Below are positions 1 through 10,858 of a stretch of 64,000 nucleotides of DNA, in pieces. Origin of the DNA: Ceratodon purpureus. Lineage: Eukaryota; Streptophyta; Bryopsida; Pseudoditrichales; Ditrichaceae. Every line of letters starts with the position of its first letter. Within the stretch, counting starts at the first letter, position 1. Position numbers and translations under genes: made by a program. The stretch spans positions 15,410,517 to 15,474,516 of the forward strand of contig CM026426.1 of NCBI GenBank assembly GCA_014871385.1, in the 5' to 3' direction. The notes below the pieces were generated by a model that ran no database searches, was not told where the DNA came from, and saw only the letters and a list, made by a program, of their open reading frames with translations.

Positions 1-439
1 AGAATATAGATTTCAACTTCAATGTAATAACAGTAATTATCTTTCTGAGACAATGAGACTCATGTTGAAAGAATTGCAGAACTTCAACTGAGCTATTTCC
101 AAAATTAATTTCAACAAGTTTCACAGAAGGCAGTTTAATATGAGAAAATTTCAACTAAAACCAGATTAAACAAAGGTATCACAGCGACATTAGCTGTGCA
201 TAAGTAAAACGAATCTAGGACTACATGAAGTTAGCGCTACGAACTTATGGTGAACATGCAAAACGGAAGGTAATGTGCTTGATGGCGACAATTTTGTGCC
301 TTCACAAACTCGCCTACTCAATGGATCGGAAACAGAAAAAATGACATGGGTATGGGTACCGGTAGAAGGTAGAAGGATATGAAGCAAAACTGAAGCATGG
401 GATAGAAATCAATGAGGCTAGCCAAGCAGAACAACTTAC
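1..439. other. Probable intron or 3' part of the carboxypeptidase gene
   Basis: After the donor at 439/438 (gtaagt) no further carboxypeptidase exon could be recognised up to the window edge. The next expected exon would carry a motif like DVMKS. The stretch is AT-rich and is most simply a long intron. Confidence 0.4.
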
Positions 440-2010
440 CGGACCAAGCATCTTCTTCACAAGAGGGCGGTTGCTTTGCCAGGGCGAGGAAGCTTTGTCT
501 ACTTTCAGAGCAGTTCTCGTAGCGATGCTATTCAGAAACGGCGACAAAAACTCTACACCATCCTTCATAAGAAACACATCACAACAACGATTCTCAACAC
601 CTTCATGCTCAATCTGTAATGCTCAAATTCACCTCTCCGAAACAGACGAGGAAAAACAACATCACGACTCAAGAAAAACTGCGAAGCAATAAAATTCTTC
701 CCAAAGCACATCACATTGTCAGCACCTTCATGCACAATCTGCGATGCTTGAATTCACCGCACCGAAACAGACACGAAGAAAAATAACATCATCACTCTGA
801 AGTCATGCACAAGATCAAAGACTGCTTCAAGAAAACTGTTCCGAACGCAAGAAACGAGAGAAAATTGCTAACCTCCCGGTGATGGTATCTGCAAGTGCGG
901 CGGATGTCGAGCAAGGTCGCCACGCCGCTCGTCTTATAGATATACATCACCAACTCCAGGTTCTTCATCGTCGCCTCAACCCACTGCGCTCTACAACCAC
1001 TCCCACACTGGCGTATCCCTTGTCGACGCTCTTCTGGAATGAAATCAAGAGAAGTATTCTATTGCAATTTAGCTATGGAAGCAAGGAGAAGCAGAGCACT
1101 CACTGATCGATAAGCGCAACCAATTCTCGAGCCATGGAGCGCACAACAACGCTCTGCGCTTCGTCGATCAAGCCGAAGTAGAATGCGGTATCGGCAGCTT
1201 GCACGATCTGCGGAGCATGGAGTTATTGATGCAATTGACGGCAAAGGAAGAGCAATCTTGCACAGCGTTTAGAGATAAGTTACTGGCGATGGCGAGGTTA
1301 CCTGGATGCGAGGATCAGTGAGGCCGTTGCCGATGGCCATGCCGGCGAACTGCGCAAATTTGCCGTGGATAGAGTTGTGTGTGAGCATGAAGTACGCGAG
1401 CGCAGGGACGTACTTCCCGGCATAGCTCTCGCCCGTCAGGAAGATCGGCCGCTTCAGGAAGCTAGGATTCTGCAGCAAAAAGCTCTGGAGCGCGTAGAAG
1501 AGATGCGCCGCAAGTGTGTACTCGTCGGTCGGGATCTCGGCGGCGCTCTGCGCGATGCTGAAGCCGACGCCGATGGGCTGGTCGATGAACAGCAGCCCGC
1601 TCCTGGAGTTACAAACCACGGCGCGCTCATGTCAGTTTGTTGTTCGCAAAATTGATAGAAAACTAGATGATGTGCGCTTCAAGAAATGCGTGCCTGCGAT
1701 TCCAAGCGCCTTCGTTGCGGGAGAGTTTCATCTTCTCGTTCACGCGCCATGGCCCGAGCTCGTAGAAGCATCCGATGAGGCTGGAGCAGCCGGGCCCGCC
1801 GTTGAGCCACATCACGATCGGCGTCTCGGGGAGTCGCCTCACGTTGTTCGTTGCTTCGTAGTACACGTAGTAGAGGCGCGATTTGCTCTCTGCGCTGATC
1901 GGGAGGTATCCCGTCATGGTCGGAATCGCTTCCTCCGGGAAATCGGTGAGCTCCGGGTCTGCTCTTGCGGCACGCTCGTCCTGAGAGCCTCGGTATGCAT
2001 TCTCTGGTCC
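440..2010 (-). CDS. Serine carboxypeptidase-like protein, SCPL50/51 type (partial; five exons in window)
   Basis: Predicted secreted or vacuolar S10-family serine carboxypeptidase-like protein. Exons fitted by eye on the minus strand are 2010-1694, 1602-1302, 1207-1104, 990-873 and 562-440, and their phases agree. The product contains the oxyanion region NGGPGCSS, then DQPIGVGFS, the nucleophile motif GESYAGKYVP (catalytic Ser), AIGNGLTDP and SGVATLLDIRR. These are in the order seen in plant SCPL50/51, whose mature region starts like FPxEAxPTxxGYLPI here. The catalytic Asp and His would lie in exons beyond coordinate 1. No signal-peptide exon was found upstream of 2010, so the 5' end is missing, distant or damaged. 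The first intron in this set begins GC (AG|GCACGC) rather than GT. Family assignment is firm. Whether the gene is functional is not known. Confidence 0.88.
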
Positions 2011-2020
2011 CTGGAATCAC

Positions 2021-2828
2021 CAGCTAATTCTTTAGCACGTCAAGGAAACACGTTGCCGGGGTTTTCCTCTTTGCAATTTCATGGTGAAATCATTCTAACA
2101 CAATTTGTTTCAAACGAGTTTGACGTGAGCTGTCGCTTACGGTTTGGGAGACTGCGTGGAGCGATGTTCGTGATGCTCCTGCGCGGAGCTTCTTAGTGAC
2201 AGTTTTTGCGTCAATCTGGTGCGGTTTGCGATGATTCGGCCAATTCAAGGTTTGGGGCGCATTGATGCCTGTGGAAACTCCAGGAGTCGTCGAGAGGCTG
2301 CTATTGTCACGGACACGAATGTTACCTCGCAGGCCTACCTGCAGAATGTTCATTTTTTGTGCGCTTCGAGTTTCTTCTCAAAACCTTTCGCTGATCCTCC
2401 CCATCGAAGGCTCTCCTTGCATTGCTTACCCTGCGAGGTCGTTACTGTGCAGGATTTGCAGGTGTTTCTTCAGCGAGTTTTGCAAACCGGAAACCGCCAA
2501 TGCAACTGCAACATTATCGTTCACCTTGCGCCAAAGATTCCCTGCCTCCGTAACCGCTTCACGTTCTGTAACGTCTCTCGCCGCTCACTTCGCCATTTGC
2601 TTGCAATCATCTTCCCGAATGATAGAATTCAACTTCGTCGTTAGTCTCCACTTCTTCCTCCTCGTAATGTATCGATCTCGCAAATTCACACATACTTTCT
2701 TTCAGCGATTTTTCACCCTGGAGATACTTTCCTTTCCGAGCTCGTCTTGATCTTTCTTCCCTAGATCTGCTATAGGTGTGTTACGAAGAACTTCAATGAT
2801 GAATATGATAACTATAACGAGGAACAAC
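2021..2828. other. Upstream region of the carboxypeptidase gene, content unclear
   Basis: No promoter or signal-peptide exon could be identified. A minus-strand stretch near 2430-2590 reads as a plausible exon of about 45 residues (contains GNLWRKVNDN and SLKKHLQILHSNDLAG). It is followed by a gt dinucleotide but has no start codon or known family. It could be an exon of the carboxypeptidase transcript, a separate gene remnant, or chance. Confidence 0.25.
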
Positions 2829-3009
2829 CCTCGTCACTAGCCAGCCTCGAAATCGAGGTCTGGCTAGGCAGATCGGGGCCATCGATCTTCAGTGCTTCAT
2901 CTCAGCCGTCCGCTAGTGGGGGCCCGCGAGCAGTTCCCTGATTTGTACATCTGAATGGCATGTGATTTGGATGGTATGTGATCTGAGTGGCATGGGACTG
3001 CCTATGCAT

Positions 3010-3205
3010 GGTGAGCGGGCAATTGGGCTGGGGTAAGGGGCTGGGATAGCAATTTGGGGTTGGGGGTAAAGGGCTTGGTTAGCAATTTGGGGCTGGCGAT
3101 AAGGGGCTTGGTTAGCAATTTGGGGCTGGCGGTAAGGGGCTTGGTTAGCAATTTGGGGCTGGCGGTAAGGGGCTTGGTTAGCAATTTGGGGTTGGGGTAG
3201 CAATT
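3010..3205. repeat. 33-bp tandem repeats in left arm of element A
   Basis: About five imperfect copies of a unit containing GGGGCTTGGTTAGCAATTTG. The matching right arm (9930-10075, inverted) carries a diverged version of the same array, so the tandem structure belongs to the element's arms. Open frames over this stretch are artefacts of the repeat. Confidence 0.85.
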
Positions 3206-4388
3206 GTGGCTTTGTGAGGAAAGGGTCGGGGTTGGTTAACCCTTCACCGCCCAGCCCTCGTTTGCGTCAACGACACGCTCTTGGGATGTACAGTGACGAG
3301 TGAGAGGCCGGAAGAGAATCTCCTGAGAATTGCGCTAATCCACCGTTCGCGGTGCTTACAGGGTCGGCGATGATGTGTGTGTACTAGGAAGAGATGGAAT
3401 TGGTCGGTTACATGTGCAGATTATAATACTTGATCAGCGCTGACCTGTTATCCGAAATGGTGTTTTTTGGGTGTTGCAGCAGATTTGACGCAGCTACTGT
3501 TGAACACAATGTTGCAAACGAAACAAGCTTTCGACGGGTTCTCTGAGACTGAAGAAGTGACACAATATCGAAGAAATTGGTGGAATACCTATGAAGGCGC
3601 GGAAACGGGAAGAGATGAAAGGCAGGTGGTTCGTGAAAGCGGTGGGCGGGTGACCGGAAGGAACTCGGAGATGCTCGAATGTTGCTACGGGCTACTGCCG
3701 GTGACAATCCGTGTCCCAACGAGATGAACGCGTCCCCGGATTTGTCAAGACATCACTCTGCAGATTGCTCCTACAACAGGAATGGCTGCTCTTCGTGATT
3801 ACAAACAGTGGAGACGACACACGAAGTAGGAAGTAACACACATTTCTGTACATAAAATTGCCTTTTGAATTGAATTCAGTCTTCCAGACAGGGGACGTTG
3901 GTTGCATGCTACTGTTCAAAATTGCAAAATCCTTTGTATGCGTGCGGGACTCACAGCAATGGGTATACATCACAATGGCGTGAAAATTCCAACACGGTCT
4001 TCAAAACAGAGGATGGTGATTTCGATACGTTGAGTTGAAAATGCAACAATGCGGTTGCGGAAAGGAGCTCTAAGGGTCTACGACGCTGCTGCCACTAATT
4101 TGGAAACCTCCTCGGATGCCTGCAATGGAAACGTCGCTCACCACGTCGACTGGAGAGTGCGGAAACTGGATCGGCGCTACGGTAAGTGGATCGGCGCTAC
4201 GGTAAGCTTCATCCTGGACTCGGGCGGCGAGGTGGCGACCCTGCCCAGTAGGTGGAGTCTTGACGCGGCTCGAAGCGCGGAGTCCTGACTCTTGAACGAC
4301 GGCCACTGCGACAGAGGGACCCGGGCGGAGGCAGGGGGCTTGTCGTGAGCATCCACACTGCATGCAACCAAAAAAACATAACAAGGAG

Positions 4389-7004
4389 TCAGCTGCGGTG
4401 GTGGCGTGCGGCATGCTCGCGAGCCCTCAGCGCCCATTTCTTCGAGGAGTGCACCTTCGGGAAGCAGTCCGTCTTGCACATGAACACGGACCCGCATGCT
4501 TGGCAGTAGTCTGCTTGCTTTCGCTTGCAGACGCAGCACCTGCAGCGGAGCTGAGCATCAGTTTGCACATAGTGCAAAGCAGAGGGATTGTGGTTCCATT
4601 GGGTGCAGGTGCGGGGCAGGGCGATCTTTGGCAGTATGAGCCCGAATGCGACGTCGTACATGAAATTGACCCGTCGCACACGCCTCTCTCCCCTCGCACG
4701 TCGGTCATGGCTGTAACAAACCCAGGCATTGTGAAGGACAGAGTCCATCGTGAACATGAGGTACTTGTGCCACCATTTCCTGCTATGAAATTGAGTGGTG
4801 TACTCTCTCCGCATTTGGTCGACAGAATCCACGCCCCCCATATTGGTCTGATATTCAACCTGCTGAGGTGTGGTCTGCACTTCCTCCCGCACTCCTTTCA
4901 TCCATCGCTGAGCAATAGCAGGGCCTGTAGGATCCGCAGAGGTACTCAAAAAGGCCACTGGCTGAGAGCCATACCACAACGACGCCGCCATTCTGCCACT
5001 TGAGTGCGTGGCCCAGAACAGAGTAGACCTCGGGTGCTCCCCTTTCTTGAATCCAGTCAGAAGTGAGGGAAAGCCAATGCGGTATCCCTTCACTGTTCTC
5101 GTTGCAAAGATGCCACGGCGTAACAAAGAGTCGAAGAGTGAAGGATCTGTGAAGAAGTTGTCCACGCAAACACTGTGGCCCCGGTTCTGCAGGCCTGCCT
5201 TGAGCTGATGGACTACTTGTTCTCTGAGGCCGGCTTCCGCAACGCCACCACCCTTCCCAAGGTATGGAATAATGTGCTAGATGAAACCGGAGTCCATGCA
5301 CACAGCCGCCCAGATCTTGAAGCCATACCGAATGGGCTTAGCTCGCATGTACTGATGGCAAGGCGACCAGAAGCCTTTGTAAGCGACCATAATCTCGTCA
5401 CAAGTCAGCCACTTCTCCGGGTTGTATACTCTCCGAGAGACTGCTACAAAGTGGGAGAGCAACCACCGAACCTTCCACAGCTTGTCATATAGGGGGTCTT
5501 GTTTGTCACGGCAAGCAATGTTGTTGTCCACGCAATGGACGCATTGCAGCAGAGACTCAAAGCGGTCTCGGCTGAAGACCAACGGGATCACCCCGCAGCG
5601 CCAAAACACATCCTCTCTCCAATAGTCCCGGATACTGGGAGAAGTCTTCAAGCCCATCAGAATGGTGACTCCGAAGAATGCCCGCATCTCGATTCGGGTC
5701 GTTGGAGTCCACTATCTTCCACCATTTGTCCCTGTAGGCCTGCCTCTCCGTCGTGAGTCGTTCAGGTTTGTTGACGGCTGCAGTGCGTATGAATTGGTCT
5801 TCCACACGATGCGGTCAACAGTTCCATCGTCAAACCAGCGATCGAAGAATGACCGTGCAGTGGGCTTGTTCCGAGTACACCTCTGGGTCGGTCCAGGAAA
5901 TGGACCGCTGAAGCTGCGGCAATCCCCAATCAACGCAAGGCGTGTGTTGTCCCACTCCGAATCCCTGTACAAGTGCCAAATTCTGTCCATTGCAGCGCCC
6001 TGGACAGGATCTACGTAGAAGTACTCCTGGTAGTCATCAACATCTAAAGGCGCATCCAACCCATCCGGCAATTCTCCATCATCAAGCAAAACCTAGTCGG
6101 GATTAGAGTCATCGGATGAGTCGTTACCTGAGAAGTCAGCGAAATCAGGCGCCCATGCGGTGTCTCCGGAATCGGTGGACCATCCGTCAATGCCCTCGAA
6201 GAGGCCGGTCTGGGCTGGTGCCGCACTGCGCCTAGGGGGCGTAATGTATCCGCTCCCGATTGGTGAGCCTGTTTCACCGAAGGCCTCTGCTCCGAGACCA
6301 CCTTGGTTCTGGAGATGGTCGATGCTACCTACGACACTACTCCTCCGTGTCTCACCCCCCTCCGTCGGTGGCTCACCCCCCTCCATCGGTTGTATTGAAT
6401 CCACCCCTGTTCTCACATGTTGCGGCCGCCAGTCCAGCCGTAGGCCCTCCCACGCGATTGGAGAGTGCGGTGTCTCACCCGCCGCAAGGTCTGTCACAGA
6501 CCCCACCCACTCCCCTATTCGCGCAGTGTTGTTGAAGGCGGTCTGCAAATTCACAGCGCGCCCGGGTGGTAAAGCTGCCGACGCCCCTGCTATAATTCCC
6601 CGTGGCCTCACGATACCCAATGGCGACAATTGGGGGACGCATCGTGCAGTTAAATCTCCCCCCGCACCAGTGCCAATCTCTGACGTGCCACCATTTCTTC
6701 TGCGGCGTTGTCGCTGCCCACGCCCAGATGTGGGTGAGCACGATGGCGATGCAGAGTAGTACTGCTCCCACACGGCACAGGCGTTGTTCGCGTCCCCCAC
6801 AAGATGCGTCCCTCCACAACCGGAGCAATGCACCGGCAGTGATCGCTGATTTCGTTGGGATCTCAAAACAGGCGGCGATCTATTCCCGACCACAATTTCG
6901 GGCGCTGTCCACCCTCTCGGCTTCCAAGGCTGCGCAGCTCGCTTGCGTCCTCCTCGTCCCCGAACTCCTCCTATCTCATTCTGTCGATCCGCCATTGTGG
7001 GCAT
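4389..7004 (-). pseudogene. piggyBac-type transposase (DDD_Tnp_1_7) with C-terminal zinc ribbon, broken
   Basis: Cut-and-paste transposase of the element that contains it. Read on the minus strand, it has a long Gly/Arg-rich N-terminal region (7004-6096), then the piggyBac core. The core shows DPVQGAAMDRIWHLY, FFGVTILMGLKTSPSIRDYW, the first Asp in CDEIMVAYKG, the second in VDNFFTD and the third in GGVDSVDQM. The tail holds the cysteine-rich domain RCRCCVCKRKQADYCQACGS. All three Asp positions are present. The frame is not continuous: there is an in-frame stop at 6095-6093 just after SNPD, and frame changes near 5.7, 5.6 and 5.2 kb. Some of these could be unrecognised introns, but most look like decay, so this copy is probably inactive. 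Confidence 0.88.
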
Positions 7005-7254
7005 GCTACCGACCCATCGACATTTCCCAACAGCCCTAAATCCGGATTGTGTACCGGCTCCCGATATGGCAACGACAATTCACGATCAATCCGGTCAACC
7101 GCAATTGGATGAGCTCCCTGCGTGCCCTCGCAATTGTCAGGTCCGGCCCCTCCCCTCCCAATGTGACCCTGGCCCCCCCTTCCATCAACACCATACCTGC
7201 CGATTCGACCCCTTCCTCGAACACCCCGCCCCTCCCCGCAATTGCGCAATCTCG

Positions 7255-8287
7255 TTAGAGTCGCCTCGTGCGGAGCTTCCGATCTCCTGAGGCAGTACTG
7301 CATTTTCCCTGATGGCGCTTCCTCCCTGTGAGGCACTCCTCGCCCTCGCTAGAGCTCGCCAAATCCGCCCCCGCTGTTGTGGAGGTTTGGCGTCCAGATC
7401 CGCAGCAGCCTTCGTCCTGGCCTCGTTCTTCATCATCAAGAGACATCGGCCATTGTTTGGTGCGCAGGAATTCGTTTAGGAAAGCCGGAATTCCCCTCTC
7501 ATCTCGTTCGGGGTATTGCTGTGTCCAACCCAACAACCTTCCAATGTGACGACGGCACAAGTATCGCCAATTCCGTAATTGTGGATCGCCGACCCAGTGG
7601 TGATTGCGTTTTGGTTGTGGCTGCGAAAGTAGGAAATCCTCTTGCAAGCAGTTGACAACTTTCTATGCAGTCGCATTGCAAGCACCCCTCTCTACCGCCC
7701 AATGGAACAATCTATCTTGCACATGAAACACTTCTTCCTTTGTAGCACGTCCAGACCACAAAGCAGTAGTCATCCTGTACAAATTCCAACAAGGAAGCAA
7801 ACCTGTCTGATCAAGGGGTCGTGAGTGAAAGTAGTGCGCCGGCAAGAAGGCTCCCACACACAAGTCCTCCCAAGCCGCCTTCTCCCTACAATCGCTAAAA
7901 TGATGAAGTTCTCCCCACTCCCCACTCTTCCTCCTCATACTCTCGATCAGATGTACAACAACCTCCTCGGATTCTCCACAAATCCGTGCAGGCAGTGCAA
8001 ACTTCCCACACCCAGCGAACCATCTTCCCCCGCTAGTCATCGTCGTCCTCATCGTCGTACTCCGCTCTCACGCTGTGGAGATGAGTGCACCATCGCTGCC
8101 CACAACCCTCGGGAAGGGACTGTCCCCGCCCCCCCGGAAGTGGGATCCGATGCCAACGGTCTACAACCGGTCCCTCCCGGTCACTTCTGGGACAATGAAA
8201 GCAAACCACCAAGTCCCGAGTTCTGCTCTCCCACAATCCGACCTCCAAGCCAATTTGTTGTACTCGCCTTGGCCAACCCGAATCCAC
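7255..8287 (-). other. Minus-strand frames of piggyBac, unrecognised
   Basis: Several overlapping minus-strand frames (8287-8033, 8052-7663, 7647-7255) lie between the transposase N-terminus and the right TIR. The 8052-7663 frame reads as a compact 129-residue protein (SEEVVVHLIESMRRKSG, VFHVQDRLFHWAVERG). The repeated Cys/His/Trp content gives a protein-like impression, but no family was recognised. It may be the 5' part of the transposase transcript or a second gene of the element. Confidence 0.35.
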
Positions 8288-8419
8288 ATTCGCTGTTCAC
8301 TCTACTGTAACATCCCGCCCCAAATTTTATCCCACCCTTTGCGAAAATCTGAGACTCCACCGAGTCCGTTTTTAATCTTCACTGGAGACAATCCGTCCCC
8401 TTGGGCGGTGAAGGGTTAA

Positions 8420-9017
8420 TGAATAAGGACATGGATTTCAAATTAATTTTATTATGCTTATGGTTATGTAAATTTATTATTGATTTCCATGAAAATATTT
8501 GATGATATTTATTTTTGAATTTAATCATACATAAGACGGTATATCATTTAAAAATTAATCATACAAAGCTTTATGCTCACTTTAATATTAAAATAGGCAT
8601 GTTGTGTGTATAATAATTAAAATTCATTTAAGTTAAAATAAATTTGTAACTTTTTGTTTTCCTATTAGTTCAAGTGTATGAATAAATTAAAGATTTTCAA
8701 AGATGATAGTTTCAATGTATCTAATGTGATTAATCCATAGTATTGGCGGTTAGAGACATTGAAATCTTCATATTTGAAAATCCATTGCTTCTTCATGGAA
8801 TATCCAACTAGGACAATAGACATGCATTTGAATTGTCTTAAAAAAATTATATATAATGTCTAATTAGAAAAGGCGTAAAAATTGGAATTACATTCAATAA
8901 ATAATTTGGAAAGTCACAATAACCATAGTAGGATGGTAGTAAAAACCACCACCACAAAGACTTCTATTATATAAAATAAGAAATGACAGAATCAAAGTAC
9001 TATGACGAAGACACTAT
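8420..9017. other. AT-rich core of element A, left part
   Basis: After the end of the left arm (about 8466) the sequence is strongly AT-rich with no coding signal before the short frame at 9018. Confidence 0.5.
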
Positions 9018-9266
9018 ATGTTAGAATCTTGGAAAGATGTTGGGGATCAAAGAGAGATGATTGTGCGAGGTTGGGAAAAACGTGGCCTTATCAGACCATT
9101 CGAACAGAGCTTCCGAGCTGAAGCCATGGAAGCAAACACCTCATGGTTGTTATTTGATTCCAAAGACAAGAGTTCAATTGAAGAAGAGTTAATTCATGAT
9201 GCAGAGTTGGAAGAATTGTTTGAAGATGAAGACATTGCAGAATTGATAAGCAAATGCATCATGTGA
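9018..9266 (+). pseudogene. Short frame in element A core, possible C-terminus of a DDE_1/pogo-like transposase
   Basis: An 82-residue frame starting at an ATG. It contains an ESWKDV stretch, then IVRGWEKRGLIRPF and a very acidic tail (EEELIHDAELEELFEDEDIAEL). DDE_1 (jerky/tigger/pogo) proteins often end with a Trp-containing helix, a motif like I..gW.k.Gl, and an acidic tail. By that comparison this may be the last piece of such a transposase. The match is short and made from memory. It is the only coding signal in the core of element A. Confidence 0.35.
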
Positions 9267-9856
9267 TAGTTGGAATTTGAAGTGCTCATTTTCACTTAAT
9301 ATTTTAGGTGTGCATTTCTTGATTTGAATAATTGATTTGAAAAATTAAAATCATTTCCATTTGATGACCAATGAGTTTTAATTATGTATTTCATATTTTG
9401 AATTGCAGTGCAAAATGAAGACATGACAGCATATGGTGGTTGTAGAGTAGAACCATTGTGATGCCTCATCAACATGCACTGTGAAGCCACATTAATATAG
9501 TATTTACCATTATCATAATATTTGTATTGATATGAAGATAGAGACTTTTTATTTTGGTTTGATTATGAGTTGCATCTTTAATTTGAAGCATCTTTATTTT
9601 TATATCTCAAATTTTAAAATTTTCCACTTCAATCTTTGAATTTTTGCAATTTCAAACAACTATGAATTTTTCAAAAATTAGGCAATAAGGCTTTATAAAA
9701 TCTGCACTTTCAACAAATCCCAGCATATAATTTTCCAAAACATTCAATACTCTTCATTTGAATAAATTTATGTCAAAACTAACCACAAGGTAGGGTAGAA
9801 TGAACAAACACTATATTCACGCTGGCCCCCTTCGGGACCGGAGTTTTTCTTCTTCT
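9267..9856. other. AT-rich core of element A, right part
   Basis: AT-rich sequence with no supported gene. Just before the right arm, near 9820-9856, there is a short GC-rich patch followed by a (ctt)n run. Confidence 0.5.
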
Positions 9857-10075
9857 TCTTAATCATAAGCATGATAAAATTAATTTGAAACCCATGTCCT
9901 TATTCATTAACCAACCCCAACCCTTTCCCCACAAAGCCCCTATTGCTACCCAACCCCAAATTGCTAACCAAGCCCCTTATCGCCAGCCCTAAATTGATAA
10001 CCAAGCCCTTTACCCCAGGCCCATTGCCACCCCAGCCCCAAATTGCTATCCCAGCCCCTTACTCCAGCCCAATTG

Positions 10076-10858
10076 TGTAACAAACCTCCCAACAGGTTTG
10101 CCACCAACTCTCAACAAAAAGACAAATAAGACAAGGGAAAGATAAAAACTCAATAGAACTACAAAGATCAAAATATATTGACTGAAGGCTCACCACCCAA
10201 CCATAGAGAAGTGATCACCAGAGAAGTGTCTCACCATCTCACCCCCGAGCCTTTATATATGAGTTCCTTCCCAAAAGGAACTACAGTCTATCTTAGGCTA
10301 TGTCCCAGAGTCTAGCCTATTCATAATTCATTTTATCTCCTTTACTCCTATATCTGGAGTAAAGGTAATCCACAAATCCTTCTAGGTTCTTCTATCTCTT
10401 CAACTCAGAGACTCTTCTAGATCTTTCCATCTTCTTTACTCCTATATCTGGAGTAAAGATAATCCATAGATCATTCTAGATCCTTCTATCTCTTTAACTC
10501 AGAGACTCTTCTAGATTTTTACTCCTATATTTAGGGTAAAGATAATTTACCACTATCTTTACTCCTATATTTAGAGTAAAGCTAATTCACTACTATCAGT
10601 AGTCTAATTCTAGTGTACCTCATCTTGAGCTGTCTAACTCTTGTACACATGTTCTCAATCTTGGAGTGGTCTGACTCCAATGCACTAAATATAGAGCTGT
10701 CTAACTCCAGTGCACATGTTCTCAATCTGGAGTTGTCTGACTCCGGTCCATCCATTCTCAACTGGGAGTTGTCTGACTCCTTTCATCCTCTGCTTACACA
10801 CTGTCCAATGTAATTAGAAGATTTCATTCATCCATCTATCAATGTAAGTTACCTTACA
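10076..10858 (-). repeat. 3' LTR of the Ty3/gypsy element (left copy)
   Basis: 783 bp from tgtaac to ttaca on the plus strand. It appears identical to the copy at 15396-16178. Confidence 0.95.

Larger units (their letters stand above)
3240..8415 (-). mobile_element. piggyBac transposon, 5.2 kb, TTAA target duplication
   Basis: TTAA at 3236-3239 and at 8416-8419 flanks an element that begins CCCTTCACCGCCCA and ends with its exact inverse, TGGGCGGTGAAGGG. This is the hallmark of the piggyBac superfamily (14-bp TIR, TTAA target). The opposite arm of element A carries the empty site, which confirms both boundaries. The interior encodes a DDD-type piggyBac transposase on the minus strand (about 7.0 to 4.4 kb) and further minus-strand frames at 7.2-8.3 kb. 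Confidence 0.95.

Noticed and set aside
1516-2196. 226-residue plus-strand frame
   Set aside because: It lies antisense to carboxypeptidase exons and has no family resemblance.
2829-2850. Element A end read as a CACTA terminus (CACTAG)
   Set aside because: The bases flanking CACTAG at the two ends are themselves inverted copies (CGT and ACG), so the inverted repeat extends past it and there is no 3-bp direct duplication.
2913-3203. Pro/Gln-rich repeated frame on the minus strand
   Set aside because: It is the 33-bp tandem repeat of element A read as protein.
4362-5003. Plus-strand frame of 213 residues
   Set aside because: It is the shadow of the piggyBac transposase on the opposite strand.
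10613-10813. Short plus-strand frame repeated at 15933-16133
   Set aside because: It lies within the two identical LTRs and is not a gene.
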